Shown: positions 23,101-35,161 of the stretch, piece after piece
How positions within the stretch are numbered: position 1 is the first letter of the stretch
Layout of the letters: each line of letters opens with the position of its first letter
Assembly: GCF_029227915.1 (NCBI RefSeq)
Contig: NC_079887.1
Location: 496,001 to 560,000, forward strand
Direction of reading: 5' to 3'
Source: Hydractinia symbiolongicarpus
Taxonomy: Eukaryota; Cnidaria; Hydrozoa; Anthoathecata; Hydractiniidae
DNA length: 64,000 bases
Position numbers and translations under genes: made by a program
The notes under the pieces: model-generated
Told to the model about the DNA's origin: nothing
The model's input: the letters and a program-made list of their open reading frames with translations, nothing else
The model's database searches: none

Positions 23101-26100
23101 TTTCGTTTGCCGGCGATTAAACTTCTTTTATTCAGCGTCCCATCAAATATGAAAATATTTTTGAAAACTACAAGTCTCATGCGTTTAGTGGTGAAAAAAT
23201 AATATAAAAAATCGTTCGGGAAATGAGTTTACTCCCTGGGTACTTTCTTTGTATACTTTTGACTATACGGGCCAAGCCCGGGATTTACGAGAAATCGCGG
23301 GTTTTCGTTTGCCGGCGATTAAACTTCCTTTTGTCAGCGTCTCATCAAAAATGAAAACATTTTTAAAAACTACAAGTCTTATGCGTTTTAGTGGTGAAAA
23401 AATAATTTAAAAAATCGTTCTGGAAATGAGTTTACTCCCTGGGTACTTTCTTTGTATACTTTTGACTATACGGGCCGAGTCTGGGATTTAGGGAAATCGC
23501 AGTTTTTCGTTTGCCGGCGATTAAACTGCCTTTATTCAGCGTCTCATCAAAAATGAAAACATTTTTAAAAACTACAAGTCTTATGCGTTTTAGTGGTGAA
23601 AAAATAATTTAAAAAATCGTTCTGGAAATGTGTTTACTCACAGGGTACTTTCTTTGTATACATTCGACTATACGTGCCACGGGCGGGATTTACGGGAAAT
23701 CGCGGGTTTTCGTTTGCCGGCGATTAAACCGCTTTTATTCAGCGTCTCATCAAAAATGAAAACATTCTTGAAAGCTACAAGTCTCATGCGTTTTAGTGGT
23801 GAAAAAATAATTTAAAAAATCGTTCTACAAATGAGTTTACTCACAGGGTACTTTCTTTGTATACATTCGACTATACGTGCCAAGCCCGGGATTTACGGGA
23901 AATCGCGGGTTTTCGTTTGCCGGCGATTAAACTGTTTTTATTCAGCGTCTCATCAAAAATGAAAACATTCTTGAAAACTACAAGTCTCATGCGTTTTAGT
24001 GGTGAAAAAGTAATTTAAAAAATCGTTCGGGAAATGAGTTTTACTCCCTGGGTACTTTCTTTGTATACTTTTGACTATACGCGCTAAGCCCGGGATTTAC
24101 GGGAAATCGCGGGTTTTCGTTTGCCGGCGATTAAACTTCTTTTATGCAGCGTCTCATCAAAAATGAAAATATTTTTGAAAACTACAAGTCTCATGCGTTT
24201 TAGTGGTGAAAAAATAATTTAAAAAATCGTTCGGGAAATGAGTTTACTCCCTGGGTACCTTTTTGTATACTTTTGACTATACGGGCCTAGCCCGGGATTT
24301 ACGGGAAATCGCGGGTTTTCGTTTGGCGGCGATTAAACTTCTTTTATTCAGCGTCTCATCAAAAATGAAAACATTTTTAAAAACTACAAGTCTTATGCGT
24401 TTTAGTGGTGAAAAAATAATTTAAAAAATCGTTCTGCAAATGAGTTTACTCACAGGGTACTTTCTTTGTATACATTCGACTATACGTGCCAAGCCCGGGA
24501 TTTACGGGAAATCGCGGGTTTCCGTTTGCCGGCGATTAAACTGCTTTTATTCAGCGTCTCATCAAAAATGAAAACATTCTTGATAACTACAAGTCTCATG
24601 CGTTTTAGTGGTGAAAAAGTAATTTAAAAAATCGTTCAGGAAATGAGTTTACTCCCTGGGTACTTTCTTTGTATACTTTTGACTATACGGGCCGAGTCCG
24701 GGATTTACGGGAAAATCGCAGGTTTTCGTTTGCCGGCGATTAAACTGCTTTTATTCAGCGTCTCATCAAAAATGAAAACATTCTTGAAAACTACAAGTCT
24801 CATGCGTTTTAGTGGTGAAATAATAATTTAAAAAATCGTTTAGGAAATGAGTTTACTCCCTGGGTACTTTCTTTGTATACTTTTGACTATACCGGCCGAA
24901 TCCGGGGTTTACGGGAAATGGCAGGTTTTCGTTTGCCGGCGATTAAACGTCTTTTATTCAGCCTCTCATCAAAAATGAAAACATTTTTGAAAACTACAAG
25001 TCTCATGCGTTTTAGTGGTGAAAAAATAATTTAAAAAATCGTTCGGGAAATGAGTTTACTCCCTGGGTACCTTTTTGTATACTTTTGACTATACGGGCCT
25101 AGCCCGGGATTTACGGGAAATCGCGGGTTTTCGTTTGGCGGCGATTAAACTTCTTTTATTCAGCGTCTCATCAAAAATGAAAACATTTTTAAAAACTACA
25201 AGTCTTATGCGTTTTAGTGGTGAAAAAATAATTTAAAAAATCGTTCTGCAAATGAGTTTACTCACAGGGTACTTTCTTTGTATACATTCGACTATACGTG
25301 CCAAGCCCGGGATTTACGGGAAATCGCGGGTTTCCGTTTGCCGGCGATTAAACTGCTTTTATTCAGCGTCTCATCAAAAATGAAAACATTCTTGATAACT
25401 ACAAGTCTCATGCGTTTTAGTGGTGAAAAAGTAATTTAAAAAATCGTTCAGGAAATGAGTTTACTCCCTGGGTACTTTCTTTGTATACTTTTGACTATAC
25501 GGGCCGAGTCCGGGATTTACGGGAAAATCGCAGGTTTTCGTTTGCCGGCGATTAAACTGCTTTTATTCAGCGTCTCATCAAAAATGAAAACATTCTTGAA
25601 AACTACAAGTCTCATGCGTTTTAGTGGTGAAATAATAATTTAAAAAATCGTTTAGGAAATGAGTTTACTCCCTGGGTACTTTCTTTGTATACTTTTGACT
25701 ATACGGGCCGAATCCGGGGTTTACGGGAAATGGCAGGTTTTCGTTTGCCGGCGATTAAACGTCTTTTATTCAGCCTCTCATCAAAAATGAAAACATTTTT
25801 GAAAACTACAAGTCTCATGCGTTTTAGTGGTGAAAAAGTAATTTAAAAAATCGTTCGGGAAATGAGTTTACTCCCTGGGTACTTTCTTTGTATACTTTTG
25901 ATTATACGGGCCGAGTCCAGGGTTTACGGGAAATGGCGGGTTTCCGTTTGCCGGCGATTAAACTGCTTTTATTCAGCGTCTCATCAAAAATGAAAACATT
26001 CTTGATAACTACAAGTCTCATGCGTTTTAGTGGTGAAAAAGTAATTTAAAAAATCGTTCAGGAAATGAGTTTACTCCCTGGGTACTTTCTTTGTATACTT

Positions 26101-26270
26101 CTGACTATACGGGCCAAGCCGAGATTTACGGGAAATCGCGGGTTTTCGTTTGCCGGCGATTAAACTTCTTTTATTCAGCGTCTCATCAAAAATGAAAACA
26201 TTTTTAAGAACTACAAGTCTTATGCGTTTTATTGGTGAAAAAATAATTTAAAAAATCGTTCTACAAATGA
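20168..26270. repeat. Nested duplication: 3,652-bp offset with internal 812-bp tandem copy
   Basis: The block at about 20,168-21,800 recurs at about 23,820-26,270. ATGAGTTTTACTCC at 20,384 and 24,036 gives an offset of 3,652. The KpnI-type word GGTACC with CTTTTTGTATAC occurs at 20,602, 24,254 and 25,066, so the second block contains an extra 812-bp, four-monomer tandem copy. After it the offset to the first block is 4,464 (CTACAAATGAG at 21,807 and 26,271). Rare markers GGGAAAATCGCAGG, CGGGGTTTACGGGAAATGGC and CAGCCTCTC occur in all corresponding places. Confidence 0.85.
22008..23815. repeat. Duplicated B monomer pair inside the spacer, offset 1,622 bp
   Basis: Between the two large blocks, a B monomer with ATGTGTTTACTCAC, GTGCCACGG, AAACCGC and TTGAAAGCTACAAG occurs at about 22,008 and again at 23,630. 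The first copy reads CACGGCCGGG and ends GAAATAATAATTT. The second reads CACGGGCGGG and ends GAAAAAATAATTT. The rest of 21.8-23.8 kb is A, C, D and F monomers in mixed order. Confidence 0.75.
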
Positions 26271-26513
26271 GTTTACTCACAGGGTACTTTCTTTGTATAC
26301 ATTCGACTATACGTGCCAAGCCCGGGATTTACGGGAAATCGCGGGTTTTCGTTTGCCGGCGATTAAACTGTTTTTATTCAGCGTCTCATCAAAAATGAAA
26401 ACATTCTTGAAAACTACAAGTCTCATGCGTTTTAGTGGTGAAAAAGTAATTTAAAAAATCGTTCGGGAAATGAGTTTACTCCCTGGGTACTTTTTTTGTA
26501 TACTTTTGACTAT

Positions 26514-29500
26514 ACGCGCTAAGCCCGGGATTTACTGGAAATCGCGGGTTTTCGTTTGCCGGCGATTAAACTTCTTTTATGCAGCGTCTCATCAAAAATG
26601 AAAATATTTTTGAAAACTACAAGTCTCATGCGTTTTAGTGGTGAAAAAATAATTTAAAAAATCGTTCGGGAAATGAGTTTACTCCCTGGGTACTTTCTTT
26701 GTATACTTTTGACTATACGGGCCGAGTCCGGGATTTACGGGAAATCGCAGATTTTCGTTTACCGGCGGTTAAACTTCTTTTATTCAGCGTCCCATCAAAT
26801 ATGAAAATGTTTTTGAAAAGTACAAGTCTCATGCATTTAGTGGTAAAAAAATAATATAAAAAATCGTTCGGGAAATGAGTTTACTCCCTGGGTACTTTTT
26901 TGTATACTTTTGACTATACGGGCCAAGCCCGGGATTTACGGGAAATCGCGGGTTTTCGTTTGCCGGCGATTAAACTTCTTTTATTCAGCGTCTCATCAAA
27001 AATGAAAACATTTTTAAAAACTACAAGTCTTATGCGTTTTAGTGGTGAAAAAATAATTTAAAAAATCGTTCGGCAAATGAGTTTACTCACAGGGTACTTT
27101 CTTTGTATACATTCGACTATACGTGCCAAGCCCGGGATTTACGGGAAATCGCGGGTTTTCGTTTGCCGGCGATTAAACTGCTTTTATTCAGCGTCTCATC
27201 AAAAATGAAAACATTCTTGAAAACTACAAGTCTCATGCGTTTTAGTGGTGAAAAAGTAATTTAAAAAATCGTTCGGGAAATGAGTTTACTCCCTGGGTAC
27301 TTTCTTTGTATACTTTTGACTATACGGGCCGAGTCCGGGATTTACGGGAAATCGCAGATTTTCGTTTACCGGCGGTTAAACTTCTTTTATTCAGCGTCCC
27401 ATCAAATATGAAAATGTTTTTGAAAAGTACAAGTCTCATGCATTTAGTGGTAAAAAAATAATATAAAAAATCGTTCGGGAAATGAGTTTACTCCCTGGGT
27501 ACTTTTTTGTATACTTTTGACTATACGGGCCAAGCCCGGGATTTACGGGAAATCGCGGGTTTTCGTTTGCCGGCGATTAAACTTCTTTTATTCAGCGTCT
27601 CATCAAAAATGAAAACATTTTTAAAAACTACAAGTCTTATGCGTTTTAGTGGTGAAAAAATAATTTAAAAAATCGTTCGGCAAATGAGTTTACTCACAGG
27701 GTACTTTCTTTGTATACATTCGACTATACGTGCCAAGCCCGGGATTTACGGGAAATCGCGGGTTTTCGTTTGCCGGCGATTAAACTGCTTTTATTCAGCG
27801 TCTCATCAAAAATGAAAACATTCTTGAAAACTACAAGTCTCATGCGTTTTAGTGGTGAAAAAGTAATTTAAAAAATCGTTCAGGAAATGAGTTTACTCCC
27901 TGGGTACTTTCTTTGTATACTTTTGACTATACGCGCTAAGCCCGGGATTTACGGGAAATCGCGGGTTTTCGTTTGCCGGCGATTAAACTTCTTTTATGCA
28001 GCGTCTCATCAAAAATGAAAACTTTTTTGAAAACTACAAGTCTCATGCAATTTAGTGGTGAAAAAATAATTTAAAAAATCGTTCGGGAAATGATTTTACT
28101 CCCTGGGTACCTTCTTTGTATACTTTTGACTATACGGGCCGAGTCCGGGATTTACGGGAAATCGCAGATTTTCGTTTGCCGGCGATTAAACTTCTTTTAT
28201 TCAGCGTCCCATCAAATATGAAAATATTTTTGAAAACTACAAGTCTCATGCGTTTAGTGGTAAAAAAATAATATAAAAAATCGTTCGGGAAATGAGTTTA
28301 CTCCCTGGGTACTTTTTTGTATACTTTTGACTATACGGGCCAAGCCCGGGATTTACGGGAAATCGCGGGTTTTCGTTTGCCGGCGATTAAACTTCTTTTA
28401 TTCAGCGTCTCATCAAAAATGAAAACATTTTTAAAAACTACAAGTCTTATGCGTTTTAGTGGTGAAAAAATAATTTAAAAAATCGTTCTGCAAATGAGTT
28501 TACTCACAGGGTACTTTCTTTGTATATATTCGACTATACGTGCCAAGCCCGGGATTTACGGGAAATCGCGGGTTTTAGTTTGCCGGCGATTAAACTGCTT
28601 TTATTCAGCGTCTCATCAAAAATGAAAACATTCTTGAAAACTACAAGTCTCATGCGTTTTAGTGGTGAAAAAGTAATTTAAAAAATCGTTCGGGAAATGA
28701 GTTTACTCCCTGGGTACTTTCTTTGTATACTTTTGACTATACGCGCTCAGCCCGGGATTTACGGGAAATCGCGGGTTTTCGTTTGCCGGCGATTAAACTT
28801 CTTTTATGCAGCGTCTCATCAAAAATGAAAATATTTTTGAAAACTACAAGTCTCATGCGTTTTAGTGGTGAAAAAGTAATTTAAAAAATCGTTCGGGAAA
28901 TGAGTTTACTCCCTGGGTACCTTCTTTGTATACTTTTGACTATACGGGCCGAGTCCGGGATTTACGGGAAATCGCAGATTTTCGTTTGCCGGCGGTTAAA
29001 CTTCTTTTATTCAGCGTCCCATCAAATATGAAAATGTTTTTGAAAAGTACAAGTCTCATGCATTTAGTGGTAAAAAAATAATATAAAAAATCGTTCGGGA
29101 AATGAGTTTACTCCCTGGGTACTTTTTTGTATACTTTTGACTATACGGGCCAAGCCCGGGATTTACGGGAAATCGCGGGTTTTCGTTTGCCGGCGATTAA
29201 ACTTCTTTTATTCAGCGTCTCATCAAAAATGAAAACATTTTTAAAAACTACAAGTCTTATGCGTTTTAGTGGTAAAAAATAATTTAAAAAATCGTTCTGC
29301 AAATGAGTTTACTCACAGGGTACTTTCTTTGTATACATTCGACTATACGTGCCAAGCCCGGGATTAACGGGAAATCGCGGGTTTTCGTTTGCCGGCGATT
29401 AAACTGCTTTTATTCAGCGTCTCATCAAAAATGAAAACATTCTTGAAAACTACAAGTCTCATGCGTTTTAGTGGTGAAAAAGTAATTTAAAAAATCGTTC

Positions 29501-30916
29501 AGGAAATGAGTTTACTCCCTGGGTACTTTCTTTGTATACTTTTGACTATACGCGCTAACCCCGGGATTTACGGGAAATCGCGGGTTTTCGTTTGCCGGCG
29601 ATTAAACTTCTTTTATGCAGCGTCTCATCAAAAATGAAAACATTTTTGAAAACTACAAGTCTCATGCGTTTTAGTGGTGAAAAAATAATTTAAAAAATCG
29701 TTCGGGAAATGAGTTTACTCCCTGGGTACCTTCTTTGTATACTTTTGACTATACGGGCCGAGTCCGGGATTTACGGGAAATCGCAGATTTTCGTTTGCCG
29801 GCGATTAAACTTCTTTTATTCAGCGTCCCATCAAATATGAAAATATTTTTGAAAACTACAAGTCTCATGCGTTTAGTGGTAAAAAAATAATATAAAAAAT
29901 CGTTCGGGAAATGAGTTTACTCCCTGGGTACTTTTTTGTATACTTTTGACTATACGGGCCAAGCCCGGGATTTACGGGAAATCGCGGGTTTTCGTTTGCC
30001 GGCGATTAAACTTCTTTTATTCAGCGTCTCATCAAAAATGAAAACATTTTTAAAAACTAAAAGTCTTATGCGTTTTAGTGGTGAAAAAATAATTTAAAAA
30101 ATCGTTCTGCAAATGAGTTTACTCACAGGGTACTTTCTTTATATACATTCGACTATACGTGCCAAGCCCGGGATTTACGGGAAATCGCGGGTTTTCGTTT
30201 GCCGGCGATTAAACTGCTTTTATTCAGTGTCTCATCAAAAATGAAAACATTCTTGAAAACTACAAGTCTCATGCGTTTTAGTGGTGAAAAAGTAATTTAA
30301 AAAATCGTTCGGAAAATGAGTTTACTCCCTGGGTACTTTCTTTGTATACTTTTGACTATACGCGCTAAGCACGGGATTTACGGGAAATCGCGGGTTTTCG
30401 TTTGCCGGCGATTAAACTTCTTTTATTCAGCGTCTCATCAAAAATGAAAACATTTTTGAAAACTACAAGTCTCATGCGTCTTAGTGGTGAAAAAATAATT
30501 TAAAAAATCGTTCGGGAAATGAGTTTACTCCCTGGGTACCTTCTTTGTATACTTTTGACTATACGGGCCGAGTCCGGGATTTACGGGAAATCGCAGATTT
30601 TCGTTTGCCGGCGATTAAAATTCTTTTATTCAGCGTCCCATCAAATATGAAAATATTTTTGAAAACTACAAGTCTCATGCGTTTAGTGGTAAAAAAATAA
30701 TATAAAAAATCGTTCGGGAAATGAGTTTACTCCCTGGGTACTTTTTTGTATACTTTTGACTATACGGGCCAAGCCCGGGATTTACGGGAAATCGCGGGTT
30801 TTCGTTTGCCGGCGATTAAACTTCTTTTATTCAGCGCCTCATCAAAAATGAAAACATTTTTAAAAACTACAAGTCTTATGCGTTTTAGTGGTGAAAAAAT
30901 AATTTAAAAAATCGTT
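26514..30916. repeat. Regular 4-monomer higher-order repeat, H-C-A-B, 809-810 bp
   Basis: The order H (ACGCGCT, TTTTATGCAGCG), C (GGTACCTTC, CCCATCAAATATG), A (GGGTACTTTTTTGTATAC) and B (GCAAATGAG, ACTCACAGGG) repeats. H markers lie at 26,514, 27,931, 28,741, 29,550 and 30,360. The last three intervals are 810, 809 and 810. The first is 1,417 because a C-A-B triplet is present twice (TTTACCGGCGGTT at 26,758 and 27,365, offset 607). The cycle ends near 30,916, where a D monomer stands instead of B. The last H has TTTTATTCAGCG. This is the clearest higher-order repeat of the window. Confidence 0.92.
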
Positions 30917-33900
30917 CTGGAAATGAGTTTACTCCCTGGGTACTTTCTTTGTATACTTTTGACTATACGGGCCGAGTTCGGGATTTAGGGAAATCGCAGG
31001 TTTTCGTTTGCCGGCGATTAAACTGCTTTTATTCAGCGTCTCATCAAAAATGAAAACATTTTTGCAAACTACAAGGCTCATGCGTTTTAGTGGTGAAAAA
31101 ATAATTTAAAAAATCGTTCAGGAAATGAGTTTACTCCCTGGGTACTTTCTTTGTATACTTTTGACTATACGGGCCAAGCCGGGATTTACGGGAAATCGCG
31201 GGTTTTCGTTTGCCGGCGAATAAACTTCTTTTATTCAGCGTCTCATCAAAAATGAAAACATTTTTAAAAACTACAAGTCTTATGCGTTTTAGTGGTGAAA
31301 AAATAATTTAAAAAATCGTTCAGGAAATGAGTTTACTCCCTGGGTACTTTCTTTGTATACTTTTGAATATACGTGCCAAGCCCGGGATTTACGGGAAATC
31401 GCGGCTTTTCGTTTGCCGGCGATTAAACTGCTTTTATTCAGCGTCTCATCAAAAATGAAAACATTTTTGAAAACTACAAGTCTCATGCGTTTTAGTGGTG
31501 AAAAAATAATTTAAAAAATCGTTCGGGAAATGAGTTTACTCCCTGGGTACTTTCTTTGTATACTTTTGACTATACGGGCCAAGCCAGGATTTACGGGAAA
31601 TCGCGGGTTTTCGTTTGCCGGCGATTAAACTTCTTTTATTCAGCGTCTCATCAAAAATGAAAACATTTTTGAAAACTACAAGTCTCATGCGTCTTAGTGG
31701 TGAAAAAATAATTTAAAAAATCGTTCGGGAAATGAGTTTACTCCCTGGGTACCTTCTTTGTATACTTTTGACTATACGGGCCGAGTCCGGGATTTACGGG
31801 AAATCGCAGATTTTCGTTTGCCGGCGATTAAAATTCTTTTATTCAGCGTCCCATCAAATATGAAAATATTTTTGAAAACTACAAGTCTCATGCGTTTAGT
31901 GGTGAAAAAATAATTTAAAAAATCGTTCAGGAAATGAGTTTACTCCCTGGGTACTTTCTTTGTATACTTTTGACTATACGGGCCAAGCCGGGATTTACGG
32001 GAAATCGCGGGTTTTCGTTTGCCGGCGAATAAACTTCTTTTATTCAGCGTCTCATCAAAAATGAAAACATTTTTAAAAACTACAAGTCTTATGCGTTTTA
32101 GTGGTGAAAAAATAATTTAAAAAATCGTTCAGGAAATGAGTTTACTCCCTGGGTACTTTCTTTGTATACTTTTGAATATACGTGCCAAGCCCGGGATTTA
32201 CGGGAAATCGCGGCTTTTCGTTTGCCGGCGATTAAACTGCTTTTATTCAGCGTCTCATCAAAAATGAAAACATTTTTGAAAACTACAAGTCTCATGCGTT
32301 TTAGTGGTGAAAAAATAATTTAAAAAATCGTTCGGGAAATGAGTTTACTCCCTGGGTACTTTCTTTGTATACTTTTGACTATACGGGCCAAGCCAGGATT
32401 TACGGGAAATCGCGGGTTTTCGTTTGCCGGCGATTAAACTTCTTTTATTCAGCGTCTCATCAAAAATGAAAACATTTTTGAAAACTACAAGTCTCATGCG
32501 TCTTAGTGGTGAAAAAATAATTTAAAAAATCGTTCGGGAAATGAGTTTACTCCCTGGGTACCTTCTTTGTATACTTTTGACTATACGGGCCGAGTCCGGG
32601 ATTTACGGGAAATCGCAGATTTTCGTTTGCCGGCGATTAAAATTCTTTTATTCAGCGTCCCATCAAATATGAAAATATTTTTGAAAACTACAAGTCTCAT
32701 GCGTTTAGTGGTAAAAAAATAATATAAAAAATCGTTCGGGAAATGAGTTTACTCCCTGGGTACTTTTTTGTATACTTTTGACTATACGGGCCAAGCCCGG
32801 GATTTACGGGAAATCGCGGGTTTTCGTTTGCCGGCGATTAAACTTCTTTTATTCAGCGTCTCATCAAAAATGAAAACATTTTTAAAAACTACAAGTCTTA
32901 TGCGTTTTAGTGGTGAAAAAATAATTTAAAAAATCGTTCTGGAAATGAGTTTACTCCCTGGGTACTTTCTTTGTATACTTTTGACTATACGGGCCGAGTC
33001 CGGGATTTAGGGAAATCGCAGGTTTTCGTTTGCCGGCGATTAAACTGCTTTTATTCAGCGTCTCATCAAAAATGAAAACATTTTTGAAAACTACAAGGCT
33101 CATGCGTTTTAGTGGTGAAAAAATAATTTAAAAAATCGTTCAGGAAATGAGTTTACTCCCTGGGTACTTTCTTTGTATACTTTTGACTATACGGGCCAAG
33201 CCGGGATTTACGGGAAATCGCGGGTTTTCGTTTGCCGGCGAATAAACTTCTTTTATTCAGCGTCTCATCAAAAATGAAAACATTTTTAAAAACTACAAGT
33301 CTTATGCGTTTTAGTGGTGAAAAAATAATTTAAAAAATCGTTCAGGAAATGAGTTTACTCCCTGGGTACTTTCTTTGTATACTTTTGACTATACGTGCCA
33401 AGCCCGGGATTTACGGGTAATCGCGGCTTTTCGTTTGCCGGCGATTAAACTGCTTTTATTCAGCGTCTCATCAAAAATGAAAACATTTTTGAAAACTACA
33501 AGTCTCATGCGTTTTAGTGGTGAAAAAATAATTTAAAAAATCGTTCGGGAAATGAGTTTACTCCCTGGGTACTTTCTTTGTATACTTTTGACTATACGGG
33601 CCAAGCCAGGATTTACGGGAAATCGCGGGTTTTCCTTTGCCGGCGAATAAACTTCTTTTTTTCAGCGTCTCATCAAAAATGAAAACATTTTTAAAAACTA
33701 CAAGTCTTATGCGTTTTAGTGGTGAAATAATAATTTAAAAAATCGTTTGGAAAATGAGTTTACTCCCTGGGTACTTTCTTTGTATACTTTTGACTATACG
33801 GGCCGAGTCCGGGATTTACGGGAAATCGCAGATTTTTGTTTGCCGGCGATTAAACTTCTTTTATTCAGCGTCCCATCAAATATAAAAATATTTTTGAAAA

Positions 33901-35161
33901 CTACAAGTCTCATGTGTTTAGTGGTAAAAAAATAATATAAAAAATCGTTCGGGAAATGAGTTTACTCCCTGGGTACTTTCTTTGTATACTTTTGACTATA
34001 CGGGCCGAGTCCGGGATTTAGGGAAATCGCAGGTTTTCGTTTGCCGGCGATTAAACTGCTTTTATTCAGCGTCTCATCAAAAATGAAAACATTTTTGAAA
34101 ACTACAAGTCTCATGCGTTTTAGTGGTGAAAAAATAATTTAAAAAATCGTTCAGGAAATGAGTTTACTCCCTGGGTACTTTCTTTGTATACTTTTGACTA
34201 TACGGGCCAAGCCGGGATTTACGGGAAATCGCGGGTTTTCGTTTGCCGGCGAATAAACTTCTTTTATTCAGCGTCTCATCAAAAATGAAAACATTTTTAA
34301 AAACTACAAGTCTTATGCGTTTTAGTGGTGAAAAAATAATTTTAAAAATCGTTCAGGAAATGAGTTTACTCCCTGGGTACTTTCTTTGTATACTTTTGAC
34401 TATACGTGCCAAGCCCGGGATTTACGGGAAATCGCGGCTTTTCGTTTGCCGGCGATTAAACTGCTTTTATTCAGCGTCTCATCAAAAATGAAAACATTTT
34501 TGAAAACTACAAGTCTCATGGGTTTTAGTGTTGAAAAAATAATTTAAAAAATCGTTCGGGAAATGAGTTTACTCCCTGGGTACTTTCTTTGTATACTTTT
34601 GACTATACGGGCCAAGCCAGGATTTACGGGAAATCGCGGGTTTTCGTTTGCCGGCGAATAAACTTCTTTTATTCAGCGTCTCATCAAAAATGAAAACATT
34701 TTTAAAAACTACAAGTCTTATGCGTTTTAGTGGTGAAAAAATAATTTAAAAAATCGTTCTGGAAATGAGTTTACTCACAGGGTACTTTCTTTGTATACAT
34801 TCGACTATACGTGCCAAGCCTGGGATTTACGGGAAATCGCGTGTTTTCGTTTGCCGGCGATTAAACTGCTTTTATTCAGCGTCTCATCAAAAATGAAAAC
34901 ATTTTTGAAAAATACAAGTCTCATGCGTTTTAGTGGTGAAAAAATAATTTAGAAAATCGTTCAGGAAATGAGTTTACTCCCTGGGAACTCTTTTGTATAA
35001 TTTTGACTATACGGGCCAAGCCGGGATTTACGGGAAATCACAGGTTTTCGTTTGCCGGCGATTAAACTGCTTTTATTCAGCGTCTCATCAAAAATGAAAA
35101 CATTCTTGAAAACTACAAGTCTCATGCGTTTTAGTGGTGAAATAATAATTTAAAAAATCGT
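30917..35161. repeat. D-P-Q-R-C units of four to five monomers
   Basis: Monomers P (GGCGAATAAAC), Q (ACGTGCC with GCGGCTTTTCG) and R (CCAAGCCAGG) follow each other in that order four times, starting near 31,126, 31,935, 33,150 and 34,160. A near-identical tandem copy of P-Q-R-C lies at about 31,126-31,934 and 31,935-32,743 (offset 809; TTTTGAATATACGTGCC and CGTCTTAGTGG in both). GGTACC at 31,748 and 32,557 gives the same offset. Later units include D and are five monomers long. The last unit runs into B-type monomers near 34,780. Confidence 0.82.
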
